64,000 nt of DNA from NCBI GenBank assembly GCA_016278485.1, contig JADQBT010000034.1, positions 35,946-99,945 on the forward strand, written 5' to 3'. The stretch comes from Halanaerobiales bacterium (lineage in GTDB: Bacteria > Bacillota > Halanaerobiia > Halanaerobiales > Halanaerobiaceae). Positions 8,433 through 17,557 of this stretch are shown in pieces. A program made the position numbers and the translations under genes. The stretch's first letter is position 1. Each line of letters starts with the position of its first letter. Below the pieces are notes generated by a model. The model had not been told where the DNA came from, searched no databases, and was given only the letters and a program-made list of their open reading frames with translations.

Positions 8433-10043
8433 ATGGAGTTTAATTATCAGGATTATCCATTTTCATCACAGAGGATGACTACTTTTGCTAAAAAGGGCAT
8501 GGTGGCAACATCCCAACCATTAGCTTCTCAGGCGGGATTAAATATTTTACGTCAGGGAGGTAATGCTATTGACGCAGCAATTGCTACAGCAGCCACTTTA
8601 ACCGTTGTTGAACCGACTTCAAATGGTATTGGCTCTGATGCGTTTGCCCTTGTTTGGGTAAAAGAAAAATTATATGGACTAAACTCTAGTGGGCCATCTC
8701 CGGCTAGTATTTCAATTGATGCCGTAAAAAAGAGAGGATATAAAACTATGCCTAAATATGGTTTTATTCCTGTAACGGTATCTGGCGCACCAGGAGCCTG
8801 GGCGGAATTATCACGTCGGTTTGGGAAACTGTCACTTTCAGAAGTGCTACAACCGGCTATTGAGTATGCAAGAGAAGGATTCCCAGTTTCACCAGTTACA
8901 GCCGCTGCCTGGCAGAAAGCATTTAATAATTATAAGGAAAAACTAAAAGGTGAGCAATTTAAAGAATGGTTTCGTATTTTTGCTCCAGTAGGGAAGGCTC
9001 CCAGAGCAAGTCAGGTTTGGAGTTCAAAAGAGCATGCTAAGACCTTAGCAGAAATAGGAGATACAGAAGCAGAAAGTTTTTATCGTGGACAGTTAGCCGA
9101 AAAAATCGTAAAATTTTCTGAAAAGCATAATGGCTTTCTTGCCTTAAGAGATTATGCAAATTTTAGACCTGAATGGGTAGAACCAATTAGTATTAATTAT
9201 CGAGGATATGAGGTATGGGAAATTCCTCCAAATGGACAAGGCTTAGTAGCTTTAATGACCTTAAATATATTAAATCAATTTGATATATCAGATTATTCAT
9301 TAGCAGATAGATATCATATAGCTATTGAGGCATTGAAATTATCTTTTTCTGATGGGAAAAAATATATAACTGACAGAAAGGAAATGTCAGTAAAAATTAA
9401 TGATCTATTAGCAAAAGAATATGCTATAGAAAGAAAAAAACTAATAGGTGAAAAAGCAATAAAACCTATGCCAGGCCAGCCCCCTAAAGGTGGGACGGTC
9501 TATCTTGCAACTGCTGACAATCAAGGTAATTATGTTTCATATATACAGAGTAATTATATGGGGTTTGGTTCAGGGTTAGTTGTACCGGGAACAGGTATCT
9601 CATTACAGAATAGAGGTCATAATTTTAGTCTTGATCCAGAACATGATAATGCGCTCGCTCCTGCAAAGAAGACGTATCACACAATTATACCAGGCTTTTT
9701 AAGTAAAGATAATAAACCTATAGGGCCTTTTGGTGTAATGGGAGGTTTTATGCAGCCACAGGGACATGTTCAAGTAGTAATGAATACAGTTGATTATAAA
9801 TTCAATCCACAATCAAGTCTTGATGCTCCACGCTGGCAATGGATTGAAGATAAAATAGTAAAAGTTGAAAATAATTTTCCAATCAGAGAGGCAGAGTTAT
9901 TAGCTGCTAAAGGTCATCAAGTAGAAATTGAACTTTCAGCATCAACTTTTGGTAGAGGTCAAATAATTTGGCGAGATGAAGCAAATAATGTATTGATCGG
10001 AGCGACTGAACCTCGAGCAGATGGTTCTGTTGCTGGTTATTAA
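8433..10043 (+). CDS. Gamma-glutamyltransferase family protein, no signal peptide
   Basis: This 536-residue protein has the N-terminal-nucleophile fold signatures of the GGT family: GGNAIDAAIATA near residue 42, a candidate catalytic threonine T355 in KGGTVYLATADNQGN, and MGGFMQPQGHVQVV near the C-terminus. Autocleavage before T355 would give large and small subunits. GGT transfers or hydrolyses the gamma-glutamyl group of glutathione-like compounds or polyglutamate. Classical bacterial GGTs are exported, but the N-terminus here (MEFNYQDYPFSSQRM) has no signal peptide, resembling YwrD-type cytosolic homologues. Start ATG behind GAGGAGGGA. It is a single-gene unit ended by the hairpin at 10112. 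Confidence 0.88.
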   Translation: MEFNYQDYPFSSQRMTTFAKKGMVATSQPLASQAGLNILRQGGNAIDAAIATAATLTVVEPTSNGIGSDAFALVWVKEKLYGLNSSGPSPASISIDAVKKRGYKTMPKYGFIPVTVSGAPGAWAELSRRFGKLSLSEVLQPAIEYAREGFPVSPVTAAAWQKAFNNYKEKLKGEQFKEWFRIFAPVGKAPRASQVWSSKEHAKTLAEIGDTEAESFYRGQLAEKIVKFSEKHNGFLALRDYANFRPEWVEPISINYRGYEVWEIPPNGQGLVALMTLNILNQFDISDYSLADRYHIAIEALKLSFSDGKKYITDRKEMSVKINDLLAKEYAIERKKLIGEKAIKPMPGQPPKGGTVYLATADNQGNYVSYIQSNYMGFGSGLVVPGTGISLQNRGHNFSLDPEHDNALAPAKKTYHTIIPGFLSKDNKPIGPFGVMGGFMQPQGHVQVVMNTVDYKFNPQSSLDAPRWQWIEDKIVKVENNFPIREAELLAAKGHQVEIELSASTFGRGQIIWRDEANNVLIGATEPRADGSVAGY

Positions 10044-10111
10044 ATATAAAATTATGGTTTTATCTTTAAGAATGGATGAATCTGAATAAAAGATAATATA
10101 ATAATTGCTAG

Positions 10112-10147
10112 CAAAACACCCTAGTATTTAAATACCAAGGTGTTTTG
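10112..10147. terminator. Hairpin terminator between convergent genes
   Basis: CAAAACACC pairs with GGTGTTTTG around an inner palindrome GTATTTAAATAC. The TTTTG arm provides a short U tract on both strands, so it can serve the ggt gene and the convergent L,D-transpeptidase gene. Confidence 0.65.
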
Positions 10148-10165
10148 TGTAATGGTGATTATTGT

Positions 10166-11368
10166 TTATTTATTATAGATATTTTCTCTAAAATGGACTA
10201 GGCCATCTTCTGTAGCCCAGACTGTCCAGTAGACCATATATATTGGGAGTGGTTGTGCTAAGTTAATAAATTTTCTTTGCCCACTGTCAAGAAATGAGTT
10301 TATTTTTTCTGGTGGCCAATCTATGTGATCTCTTAATACATATTTAGCTAATTTAATTGGTTCTTCTATTCGTACACAGCCTGCACTAAAGGTTCTTACT
10401 TTTTTAGCAAATAAATGTTGTTTTGGAGTACCATGGAGATAGACATTATATTTATTTGGAAACTTAAATTTGACAAGTCCCATCGGATTTGAAGGGCCTT
10501 GTATTTGCACAAATCTATATTGCAAACTATTTTTGTTTACTTTTGACCAATCTATCGAAGTAGAGCTAACTTCTACTGATTCATCCCCCCATCCTTTAAA
10601 AACTTTGATATTATTTTCTTGCAAATAATTTGGATCTTTATGGATACGAGGTAGGATGTTAACAATGGAACTATTATAGGGTATAATCCAGGTTGGGTTT
10701 AAGACTAAATATGTTATTTTCCGATTGAATACAGGAGTAGGACTGCGAGTGCTTCCAGTAATGACTTTCATTTTCATTACTGCTTTTTCATTTTCAACTA
10801 CCTTTAATTTAAAATCAGGTATATTTACGATAATATAATTTCCTGGTAATTTACCTTCATAATTTTTCATTCTTCTCAAATTTTTTTTAATTTGTAGAAT
10901 TCTAGTTTCAACAGGAATATTTAATTGTTGAAGCGTTTTTTCATCTACAATTCCAGAGACAGTCAGGCCATGTCTTCGTTGAAATTTTTTAACTGCTCTT
11001 TCTAATGTATCATTAAATAGTTTTTGATCTTCTGTGAGACTAGCTTTAGACAGATCACCTGAAAGGAGTAACCTTTTTCTTAATAAAAGAATATTTTCCC
11101 CATAATCATTTTTTTGCCATTCTTGCTCATTAGAAATTGATTTCCAATCCCCATTATGAGCTATATTTTCATATTTATTTAATGCCTTTTCTAGTTGTAA
11201 TAAATTAAAATATTTGTATTGTTTAGATGCCAAAACAGATTCTGTTTGCAAAAGAGTAAAAAATATAAGCAGAATTATGAGAGTTAAGCTAAAAATTTTT
11301 AATTTATTTGTATTTTTCTTCAACTTTTTCACCTTTTCTAGAACTATTTTATATATCATATGTAACAC
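10166..11368 (-). CDS. L,D-transpeptidase (YkuD domain) with peptidoglycan-binding domain
   Basis: An N-terminal signal anchor (about residues 22-45) is followed by a PG_binding_1 domain (about 115-150, LERAVKKFQRRHGLTVSGIVDEKTL) and a YkuD catalytic domain (about 178-340). The catalytic motif is intact: H312, then S328-x-G-C331-x-R (FSAGCVR). The layout matches the YcbB/LdtD group, which forms 3-3 cross-links in peptidoglycan using the active cysteine. It acts outside the membrane. GTG at 11368 and the ATG three codons later are both possible starts. It is a monocistronic gene divergent from otsA. Confidence 0.9.
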   Translation of the reverse strand: MLHMIYKIVLEKVKKLKKNTNKLKIFSLTLIILLIFFTLLQTESVLASKQYKYFNLLQLEKALNKYENIAHNGDWKSISNEQEWQKNDYGENILLLRKRLLLSGDLSKASLTEDQKLFNDTLERAVKKFQRRHGLTVSGIVDEKTLQQLNIPVETRILQIKKNLRRMKNYEGKLPGNYIIVNIPDFKLKVVENEKAVMKMKVITGSTRSPTPVFNRKITYLVLNPTWIIPYNSSIVNILPRIHKDPNYLQENNIKVFKGWGDESVEVSSTSIDWSKVNKNSLQYRFVQIQGPSNPMGLVKFKFPNKYNVYLHGTPKQHLFAKKVRTFSAGCVRIEEPIKLAKYVLRDHIDWPPEKINSFLDSGQRKFINLAQPLPIYMVYWTVWATEDGLVHFRENIYNK

Positions 11369-11452
11369 TTCTACTCTTGTTCTTTTTTGTTACTAAAAGG
11401 GAGTGTTTTCTAAATATAAAAGTAACTTGACACTATCGTGTAAAGTAGCAAA

Positions 11453-11481
11453 TTGACACTAAAAGCTATAGTTGTTATTAT
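11453..11481 (+). promoter_or_regulatory. Promoter of otsAB
   Basis: TTGACA at 11453, 17-base spacer, TATTAT at 11476. A second TTGACACT copy lies 26 bases upstream (11427) beside ACACTATCGTGT, a short inverted repeat that could be an operator. Confidence 0.75.
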
Positions 11482-11520
11482 AGTGCCAAATATATAACTG
11501 TAAGGGGTGTAATAGTAGAT

Positions 11521-12939
11521 ATGGAGAAAAAGATTAATAAACAGAGGCTAATACTTATCTCTAATGGAGAACCTTATGCACATCGGAACACTGGAAATGA
11601 GATAGAATGCGTAAAATTGGCAGGTGGTTTAACTACCGGTCTTGACCCTTTGATGAAGAAAGATAAAGGTTTATGGATTGCCTGGGGGAGAGGAGAAGCT
11701 GATTTTGAAGTAGTGGACAAAGATGACAAGGTTAGAGTTCCTGATGAAAATGGATATACATTAAAAAGGATTAATTTAAGCAAAAAAGAACAAGCTGGTT
11801 TTTACTATGGATTTTCTAATGAAGTAATGTGGCCAATATGTCATAACTTTATTACTAAGGCTAATTTTAAGCAAAATTATTGGGAAACATATAAAAAAGT
11901 TAATGAAAAATATGCTCTTTCTGCATTAGAAGAAATAACAGAAGATGATCTGGTCTGGATACATGATTATCAATTAGCTTTAATACCTGGTTTTATTAAA
12001 GAGAAAAAGAAAAATACAAAAGTAGCAATGTTTTGGCACATACCCTGGCCAGCCTGGGAAGCGTTTAGAACGATTCCTTGGCAAGAAATAATTCTTAAAA
12101 AAATGTTAAAATCCGACTTTATTGCTTTCCATACACCTTTATTTGTAAATAACTTTATTGATTGTACGGAAAAGCTAGGTGCAGATGTAGATCGAACTGA
12201 AAATATAGTAAATTTCCAGGGGCAAGCTACTAAAGTAATGAGTATTCCGTTAGGTATTGACTATCAACAATTTCAAAGACAAATTAATGAAAATAGTTTA
12301 AATGAAAAAGCGAAGAAGATTAAAGAAGATTATCATGCAGAAAAGATAGTCTTTGCTGTGGATAGATTAGATTATACCAAAGGTATTTTAAAGAGACTAA
12401 AGGCGATGGACAAGCTATTTGAAAGATATCCAGAACATATTGGCAAAGTGACTATGGTACAAAGAATTTCACCTAGCAGGACAGAAGTTGAGGAATACCA
12501 GCAGATGAGGGAATCAATTAATAAAAAAATTGCTGAAATTAACGGTAAATATCAAAAAGATGAATGGGTACCGATTAAATACTTTTATGGTTCTGTACCA
12601 CAAAAGGAGTTATTACCATACTTTAGAGCGGCAGATATTGCTTTAATCACACCTTTGATCGATGGTATGAATTTAGTAGCGAAAGAGTTTTTGGCAGTGC
12701 AAAATAAGGGAATGCTGATATTATCTGAATTTGCTGGAGCGGCAATCTACCTTGATGATGCATTGCTAGTAAATCCTTATGATATTAATGCAGTCACAGA
12801 AGCTATTCAGCAAGGTTTGGAGATGTCTCAGAAAGAAAAAGAATTAAAATTAACAAAACTAAAAGAGGAAATATCTAAATATGATATTAACTGGTGGCGG
12901 AATAAATTTCTAGCTGAATGGGTTAAAAGATATGACTAA
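11521..12939 (+). CDS. otsA: Trehalose-6-phosphate synthase (GT20 family)
   Basis: The 472-residue protein has the GT20 features: LVWIHDYQLALIPGF, WHIPWPAWEAFRTIPW, the AVDRLDYTKGIL nucleotide-sugar site, and LISEFAGAA-like LSEFAGAA with the C-terminal NPYDINAVTEAI. It joins UDP-glucose (or another NDP-glucose) and glucose-6-phosphate to trehalose-6-phosphate in the cytoplasm. The N-terminus lacks the usual glycine-rich NRLP start but has the similar LILISNGEPYAHR, placing it among diverged OtsA proteins. It overlaps otsB by 8 bases, so the pathway is one operon. Trehalose serves as compatible solute and stress protectant. Confidence 0.9.
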   Translation: MEKKINKQRLILISNGEPYAHRNTGNEIECVKLAGGLTTGLDPLMKKDKGLWIAWGRGEADFEVVDKDDKVRVPDENGYTLKRINLSKKEQAGFYYGFSNEVMWPICHNFITKANFKQNYWETYKKVNEKYALSALEEITEDDLVWIHDYQLALIPGFIKEKKKNTKVAMFWHIPWPAWEAFRTIPWQEIILKKMLKSDFIAFHTPLFVNNFIDCTEKLGADVDRTENIVNFQGQATKVMSIPLGIDYQQFQRQINENSLNEKAKKIKEDYHAEKIVFAVDRLDYTKGILKRLKAMDKLFERYPEHIGKVTMVQRISPSRTEVEEYQQMRESINKKIAEINGKYQKDEWVPIKYFYGSVPQKELLPYFRAADIALITPLIDGMNLVAKEFLAVQNKGMLILSEFAGAAIYLDDALLVNPYDINAVTEAIQQGLEMSQKEKELKLTKLKEEISKYDINWWRNKFLAEWVKRYD

Positions 12940-13726
12940 AAAATATTTGTTAAATGATAAGTATAAAAATAAAGTTTTAAGCGAAATAAAAAAATACCAG
13001 AAGGTATTGTTGTTTTTAGATTATGATGGTACACTAGCGCCATTTAAAAGTGATCCTGCTAAAGCTTTTCCTTTTCCGGGGAGTATAGATTTGCTAAGAA
13101 AAATTGAGGAAAAAAATAATTATTATATCAGCTTGATTTCGGGAAGAAGTTTAAGTGATTTAGAAAAAATGGTTGATTTTCCAGAAATAAATTATGCTGG
13201 TAACCATGGACTTGAAATAAAGCTAGCTAATGGAGAGAATTTTAACTGCTTAGATAAGAAAGAAATAGATTATTCTAGTTATGATAGAGCTAAAAAGATA
13301 ATAAAAGAGGAATATAGAGCTAAAAAAGGGTTTAGAATGGAAGATAAAGGCGCGGGTTTTGCCCTTCATTTGTCAGTGGATGATGAGCAACAAGCTGAAA
13401 TTAAAAAACAAGTTAAGCAATTAATCAATGATAAATATTTTGAAGTATTATCAGGCAGAAAAGTTATTGAAGTCCGTCCTGTTGGTTGGGATAAGGGTAA
13501 AGCTGTTCAATTAATCTGCAAACATATTATTAGGCAAGATCCTGTTGAAAATTATCTCCCAATTTATATGGGGGATGATAGTACAGATGAAGATGTATTT
13601 AAAATACTTAATCATGGAATAGGTATTTACATTAAAAATGAAGGTAAAATAGTTACAAAAGCAGATTATTATCTAAATAATCCAGCTGATGTATTTCTTT
13701 TTTTAAATAATATATTGACATATTAG
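12932..13726 (+). CDS. otsB: Trehalose-6-phosphate phosphatase
   Basis: A HAD-family phosphatase of 264 residues. Motif I is LFLDYDGTLAPF (nucleophile and acid aspartates), motif II is in ISGRSLSDL, and motif IV is YMGDDSTDEDVF. The NHGLEI segment is typical of OtsB. It removes phosphate from the product of the preceding gene to give trehalose. The start codon lies within the last codons of otsA (8-base overlap), so translation is coupled. A promoter for the downstream peptide gene begins inside the last 12 bases. Confidence 0.93.
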   Translation: MTKKYLLNDKYKNKVLSEIKKYQKVLLFLDYDGTLAPFKSDPAKAFPFPGSIDLLRKIEEKNNYYISLISGRSLSDLEKMVDFPEINYAGNHGLEIKLANGENFNCLDKKEIDYSSYDRAKKIIKEEYRAKKGFRMEDKGAGFALHLSVDDEQQAEIKKQVKQLINDKYFEVLSGRKVIEVRPVGWDKGKAVQLICKHIIRQDPVENYLPIYMGDDSTDEDVFKILNHGIGIYIKNEGKIVTKADYYLNNPADVFLFLNNILTY

Positions 13727-13743
13727 CAAATTAGGTATATACT
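13715..13743 (+). promoter_or_regulatory. Consensus promoter of the 35-residue peptide gene
   Basis: TTGACA at 13715, 17-base spacer, TATACT at 13738. It lies across the 3' end of otsB, so the small downstream gene has its own promoter. Confidence 0.75.
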
Positions 13744-13752
13744 AATAGTAAT

Positions 13753-13771
13753 AGTAATAGTTATCATTATC
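13753..13771 (+). promoter_or_regulatory. Fur-like box downstream of the -10 element
   Basis: AGTAATAGTTATCATTATC matches the classical 19-base Fur consensus (GATAATGATAATCATTATC) at 14 positions. The right half ATCATTATC is perfect. It lies in the first transcribed bases, where a bound repressor would block transcription. Confidence 0.5.
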
Positions 13772-13792
13772 AACCAAAATCGAGGTGATATA

Positions 13793-13900
13793 ATGGCTAA
13801 TAAGTGCTCAGAAAACATTGGAACCAGAATTAATTATTTAGGCATAACAGATAAAAAAAGATATGAAGAGATTTTACAAAAAAATAAGTGCAAAGATTAA
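13793..13900 (+). CDS. 35-residue peptide of unknown function
   Basis: ATG behind CGAGGTGATATA encodes a 35-residue, lysine-rich, hydrophilic peptide with two cysteines (residues 5 and 33) and no membrane segment. It begins MANKCSENIGTRINYLG. It has its own near-consensus promoter, a Fur-like box and a terminator right after the stop, so it is a complete transcription unit and likely a real gene. I recognise no family. The promoter and box suggest iron or metal control. An alternative is a regulatory RNA that happens to contain an ORF. Confidence 0.6.
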   Translation: MANKCSENIGTRINYLGITDKKRYEEILQKNKCKD

Positions 13901-13917
13901 TTATCGATTATTAGAAG

Positions 13918-13946
13918 CCCAGCATTAACCTGCTGGGTATTTTTTT
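13918..13946 (+). terminator. Rho-independent terminator of the peptide gene
   Basis: CCCAGCA/TGCTGGG with loop TTAACC, followed by TATTTTTTT. The T run reaches the last codon of the convergent LysE-family gene. Confidence 0.85.
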
Positions 13947-14529
13947 AAATAATTCCAGCAATAGATAACGCACTATAAAATAACAGGATACTCATCGAAA
14001 TGTTAAATGTTTTTCTGTGATTGCTAAGTATTTTTTTAAAACCTACCCCAAATAAAGCCCAACAAGTTAAGGGAATGAATGCATAGAACCCCAAAAAAAG
14101 AGCAATTAAGGCTAGATTAATTTTATTATCTACATATGGGATTATAAAATTTGCCATTACACTTAAGCCAAAAATAATAGCTTTGGGATTAACTAATTGC
14201 ATTAATAGCCCGGTTTTAAAACTATTAAGATTAATTTTTTGACCGCTTGTGTGATTAGTATTTTGTAAAATTCTCACTGCCAGATATGTTAAATATATTC
14301 CACCGATAGTACCGATATATGTTTCTAATTGAGGAATAATATCTAATAATAATAAATTAAAATATGCGCTTGATGCTAAAATTATTATTAAACCAGTCAT
14401 TACACCTAACATAAATTTGATAGTTTGTTTAAAACCATAGTGATTAGCATTGGTCATTGTCATAATATTATTAGGCCCGGGAGTAAAAGTCATGACAAAC
14501 ACATACGAAATTAATGGAATGAGAGGCAT
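13945..14529 (-). CDS. LysE/RhtB family amino-acid exporter
   Basis: A 194-residue protein with about six hydrophobic helices. The N-terminal FTPGPNNIMTMTNANHYG is the diagnostic LysE-family motif, and LMQLVNPKAIIFGLSV is the second conserved block. Members export amino acids or related small molecules across the membrane; the substrate is not predictable. It stands alone, convergent with the peptide gene and divergent from the subtilisin gene. Confidence 0.9.
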   Translation of the reverse strand: MPLIPLISYVFVMTFTPGPNNIMTMTNANHYGFKQTIKFMLGVMTGLIIILASSAYFNLLLLDIIPQLETYIGTIGGIYLTYLAVRILQNTNHTSGQKINLNSFKTGLLMQLVNPKAIIFGLSVMANFIIPYVDNKINLALIALFLGFYAFIPLTCWALFGVGFKKILSNHRKTFNISMSILLFYSALSIAGII

Positions 14530-14675
14530 TTTATTCTCCTTAAAAAATTAGTTTAAAAGACTATCTGTTTTTATTGTATTTTTAAAGATTCATTTTGTCA
14601 ATATTGCTTTTAAACTTGCCAGATTATGTTATAATTAGTTTAACTTAAATGGTTATTTGGGAAAGGAGGCAAGTT

Positions 14676-16649
14676 GTGCAATATCGCAATAAATTACTTA
14701 TATTATCTATACTTATTGTTATGCTAATACTAACTGGTTGTTCTACCAATACTGATCGCACTGCAAACCTTTTGAAATTGAGTGGACGCATTACAGATTA
14801 TTCTACTAACAACAATGGAATAAGTAATGTAAATATATCAGTAAATGATGGGGAATATAAGACTGAGACAAATAGTAAGGGTCAGTTTAGTTTATATCTT
14901 CCCAGAGGTAATGCAGAGATAATTATTAAAAAGGATGGTTACTGGAGAGAGCAAGAGAATATCTATTTATATACCGATTATACAACAAATTATTATTTAA
15001 AGGATAAGCTAGAATATTCAGGGATGGTCTCAGGTTATTTGAATATTAACCAATTAACTAGTACAAATAAAATGCAAGTTATGCAAGTTAATAACAAGCC
15101 TGATTTTAACAGGGCAAATACATATAGTACAAATTTAGATAATGATTATGTTGAAGGTGAATTATTAGTTGAATATGAGGATAGCAAAGCAAAAAATTCA
15201 ATTTTAAAAAGCGATTTAAGATTAAATAATAATTTACATAAGGTTAGCGTTCCTGCGGGTAAATCAACGGAAGAGTATTATCAGGAAATTAAAAATTCAG
15301 AAGAGGTAAAATCAGTATCATATAATTATAAAGGTTATTTGATGACAGTTCCAAATGATGAGTATCTATTTAAACAATGGACATTAGAAAAATTAGATCT
15401 TTATAAAGCTTGGAATTTTCAAACAGGTTCTGATGCGATTTCTGTAGCAGTTATTGATACAGGCTATTTAGCTCATCCAGATATTGAAGATAATCTTGAT
15501 TTAGTTAATGGCAAGGATTTTGTAGATGGTGATGAATATGCTATAGATGAAGATGCAAATGGAAATAGGATGAGTCACGGGACGCATGTGGCAGGGATCA
15601 TAGGTGCAGAAGGAAATAATGGGAGTGGAATATCTGGTGTCAATTGGGATATCAATATCATTCCAATTAGAATTTTTAGTCTGGATAGTAATGGTCAACA
15701 ATATTTTACAACTGATAGGCTAATTAAGGCAATTAAATATGCAATAGAGGAAAAGGCTGATATTATTAATTTGAGTTTAGCATATGTAGACGATAATAAT
15801 CCTAATTTTAAGATTGAAAATGTAGAGGAAATATTAAAAGAAGCTGTAGTAGAACATGGAATAATAATAACAGCATCGGCGGGAAATAGTGAATTAGGTT
15901 TTCCTTATTATCCGGCTTCATCAGAATATACAATTGCAGTTGGAGCAACAGGTCCGACAGGTGAAATCGCTTCTTATTCAAATTATGGGAATGGAATAGA
16001 TATTTATGCACCAGGCGGAGATGTTGCTTATTTAGCTCCTGGTTCATTTAATATTAATGGGGCTATTTATGGGTTAGATGGTAATTATGATACTTCAAAT
16101 TATAATCAGTACACTTATTCGGAGGGAACATCAATGGCAGCACCACATGTAGCTGGAGTAGCCGCACTTTTGTTAGCTGAAAATGTTTCGGCAAAAGATG
16201 TGAGGGAACGTTTAGTATCTACGGCTGAGTGGATAGATGATCCAAGGGCTGGCAGGGGTGGGCTATTAAATGCTAATCTTGCTTTGAGTACAGTATTTGC
16301 TAATCATAATCAGTTTGAAGAATATCTTGTGGCTGGAACAATAAAAGAAGATAATACTTATTATATTATGAGTGATTTAGGTCAGGTTGATAACTCAGGT
16401 AAATATATAATACCTCATGTGAAAGTTGGAGAAGGGATTACAATAATTGGCTGGCAAGATATAAACAATAGTGAGGAGATAGATACAGGTGATATGTTTG
16501 GTGAGATATTTATTGCCAATTACTTAAATAAAGATGAACATCTTAGTAATTTAGATTTTACTTTAACTGAAATACCAGCTTATCAAGTGCAATCTCCAGA
16601 AGAAAGACCAGAAATTATTTTTGGACCTCCACCTGGCTATTACGAATAA
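14676..16649 (+). CDS. Subtilisin-family (S8) serine protease lipoprotein
   Basis: The start is GTG at 14676, six bases after AGGAGG. The signal peptide ends in the lipobox LTGC, so the protein is lipid-anchored outside the cell. Next come a carboxypeptidase-regulatory-like beta domain (about residues 25-100), an inhibitor-like propeptide region (about 150-220) and a full S8 domain. The catalytic triad is D261 (VAVIDTG), H301 (HGTHVAG) and S486 (GTSMAAPHVAG). A C-terminal region of about 100 residues may be a further beta domain. About 657 residues. The next gene, 14 bases downstream, encodes a BsuPI-domain protein, a possible partner or inhibitor. Confidence 0.92.
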   Translation: MQYRNKLLILSILIVMLILTGCSTNTDRTANLLKLSGRITDYSTNNNGISNVNISVNDGEYKTETNSKGQFSLYLPRGNAEIIIKKDGYWREQENIYLYTDYTTNYYLKDKLEYSGMVSGYLNINQLTSTNKMQVMQVNNKPDFNRANTYSTNLDNDYVEGELLVEYEDSKAKNSILKSDLRLNNNLHKVSVPAGKSTEEYYQEIKNSEEVKSVSYNYKGYLMTVPNDEYLFKQWTLEKLDLYKAWNFQTGSDAISVAVIDTGYLAHPDIEDNLDLVNGKDFVDGDEYAIDEDANGNRMSHGTHVAGIIGAEGNNGSGISGVNWDINIIPIRIFSLDSNGQQYFTTDRLIKAIKYAIEEKADIINLSLAYVDDNNPNFKIENVEEILKEAVVEHGIIITASAGNSELGFPYYPASSEYTIAVGATGPTGEIASYSNYGNGIDIYAPGGDVAYLAPGSFNINGAIYGLDGNYDTSNYNQYTYSEGTSMAAPHVAGVAALLLAENVSAKDVRERLVSTAEWIDDPRAGRGGLLNANLALSTVFANHNQFEEYLVAGTIKEDNTYYIMSDLGQVDNSGKYIIPHVKVGEGITIIGWQDINNSEEIDTGDMFGEIFIANYLNKDEHLSNLDFTLTEIPAYQVQSPEERPEIIFGPPPGYYE

Positions 16650-16663
16650 AAGGAGCGGAAAAA

Positions 16664-17413
16664 ATGTTAAAAAAAATTATATTTACAGGAGTTTTATGCT
16701 TACTTTTAATTTTATTGATTAATAACTTAACAATGGCTGCAAATGTGCTGAAAGGAAACTTTTTCATTGAAAATAATAAAAAAATTAAGTTTACAAACAG
16801 AGAATTAGCCCCTTTTACGGATGTTGCTAAAATATTAGATTATAATCATAATTGGGAGCTAGATAAAGGTGAGATAAGAGGACATTTGAGAAGCAATTAT
16901 TTTAAAACAGATGATTTTGTAATCGCTTATGGTGATTTATTTTTACCAGTGGAATTTTATGAAAATAAGTTTGGGATAGAGATTGTTATCAGAGGAAATA
17001 ATTATTTTATTTATGTCTCTGAAAAATTTAATAAATCAGAGAGGTATGATCAATTTGAACTAGTAATAAATCTTAACAAAAAAAATTATGATAGGTATGA
17101 ACCAATTGCTGTGACCGTATTATTGTTAAATAAAAGTAATGAGAAGCAGTTGCTTAAATTTAGTTCTGGTCAAAAGTATGATATAGTCATGGAACGCTAT
17201 GGTCGGGAAATATGGCGCTTATCTGAGGGAAGAGGTTATCTGCAGTCGATATCTGTCAGTGAATTGGATGCTCATGACTATTTATTATATACTAATCTAA
17301 TCAAACCAGGTAGTGATAGATATTTAGCAGAGGCAGAATATACTCTTTTTGCTGAAATTAATACAACAGAGGGTAGCATTATTAGTAATCAAGTAGAAAT
17401 AGATATTAATTAA
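16664..17413 (+). CDS. Secreted protein with BsuPI-like (proteinase inhibitor) domain
   Basis: A clear signal peptide (residues 1-25, ending TMAAN) precedes about 95 residues resembling a stalk-like copper-amine-oxidase N domain (LAPFTDVAKILDYNHNWELDKGEIRG). The C-terminal 120 residues look like a BsuPI domain: ISLNKKNYDRYEPIAVTV-type strand, then SSGQKYDIVMERYGREIWRLSEG. BsuPI is the fold of the intracellular proteinase inhibitor of Bacillus subtilis. It follows the S8 protease gene by 14 bases with its own AAAGGAGCGG site, so both are co-expressed. A role in restraining or attaching the neighbouring protease is inference. Confidence 0.7.
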   Translation: MLKKIIFTGVLCLLLILLINNLTMAANVLKGNFFIENNKKIKFTNRELAPFTDVAKILDYNHNWELDKGEIRGHLRSNYFKTDDFVIAYGDLFLPVEFYENKFGIEIVIRGNNYFIYVSEKFNKSERYDQFELVINLNKKNYDRYEPIAVTVLLLNKSNEKQLLKFSSGQKYDIVMERYGREIWRLSEGRGYLQSISVSELDAHDYLLYTNLIKPGSDRYLAEAEYTLFAEINTTEGSIISNQVEIDIN

Positions 17414-17507
17414 TCATTCATTATAAACTGGTGATGTAGAGAAGAATGATGCCAATACGGCTAAAGCAGGTAAAATAATCATTACAAGCAAAATTTCATG
17501 GTAACCA

Positions 17508-17547
17508 CAAAAATAGTGTCATCTGCACTAAAGGCAGATGACACTAT
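17508..17547 (-). terminator. Rho-independent terminator of the ferritin-like gene
   Basis: A perfect 14-base stem ATAGTGTCATCTGC/GCAGATGACACTAT with a seven-base loop, followed on the minus strand by TTTTT. Confidence 0.85.
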
Positions 17548-17557
17548 GCAATTATTA

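Noticed and set aside
17414..17505. Minus-strand hydrophobic frame (LLVMIILPALAVLASFFS) after the ferritin-like gene
   Set aside because: No ATG/GTG with a ribosome site, and it lies beyond a strong terminator.
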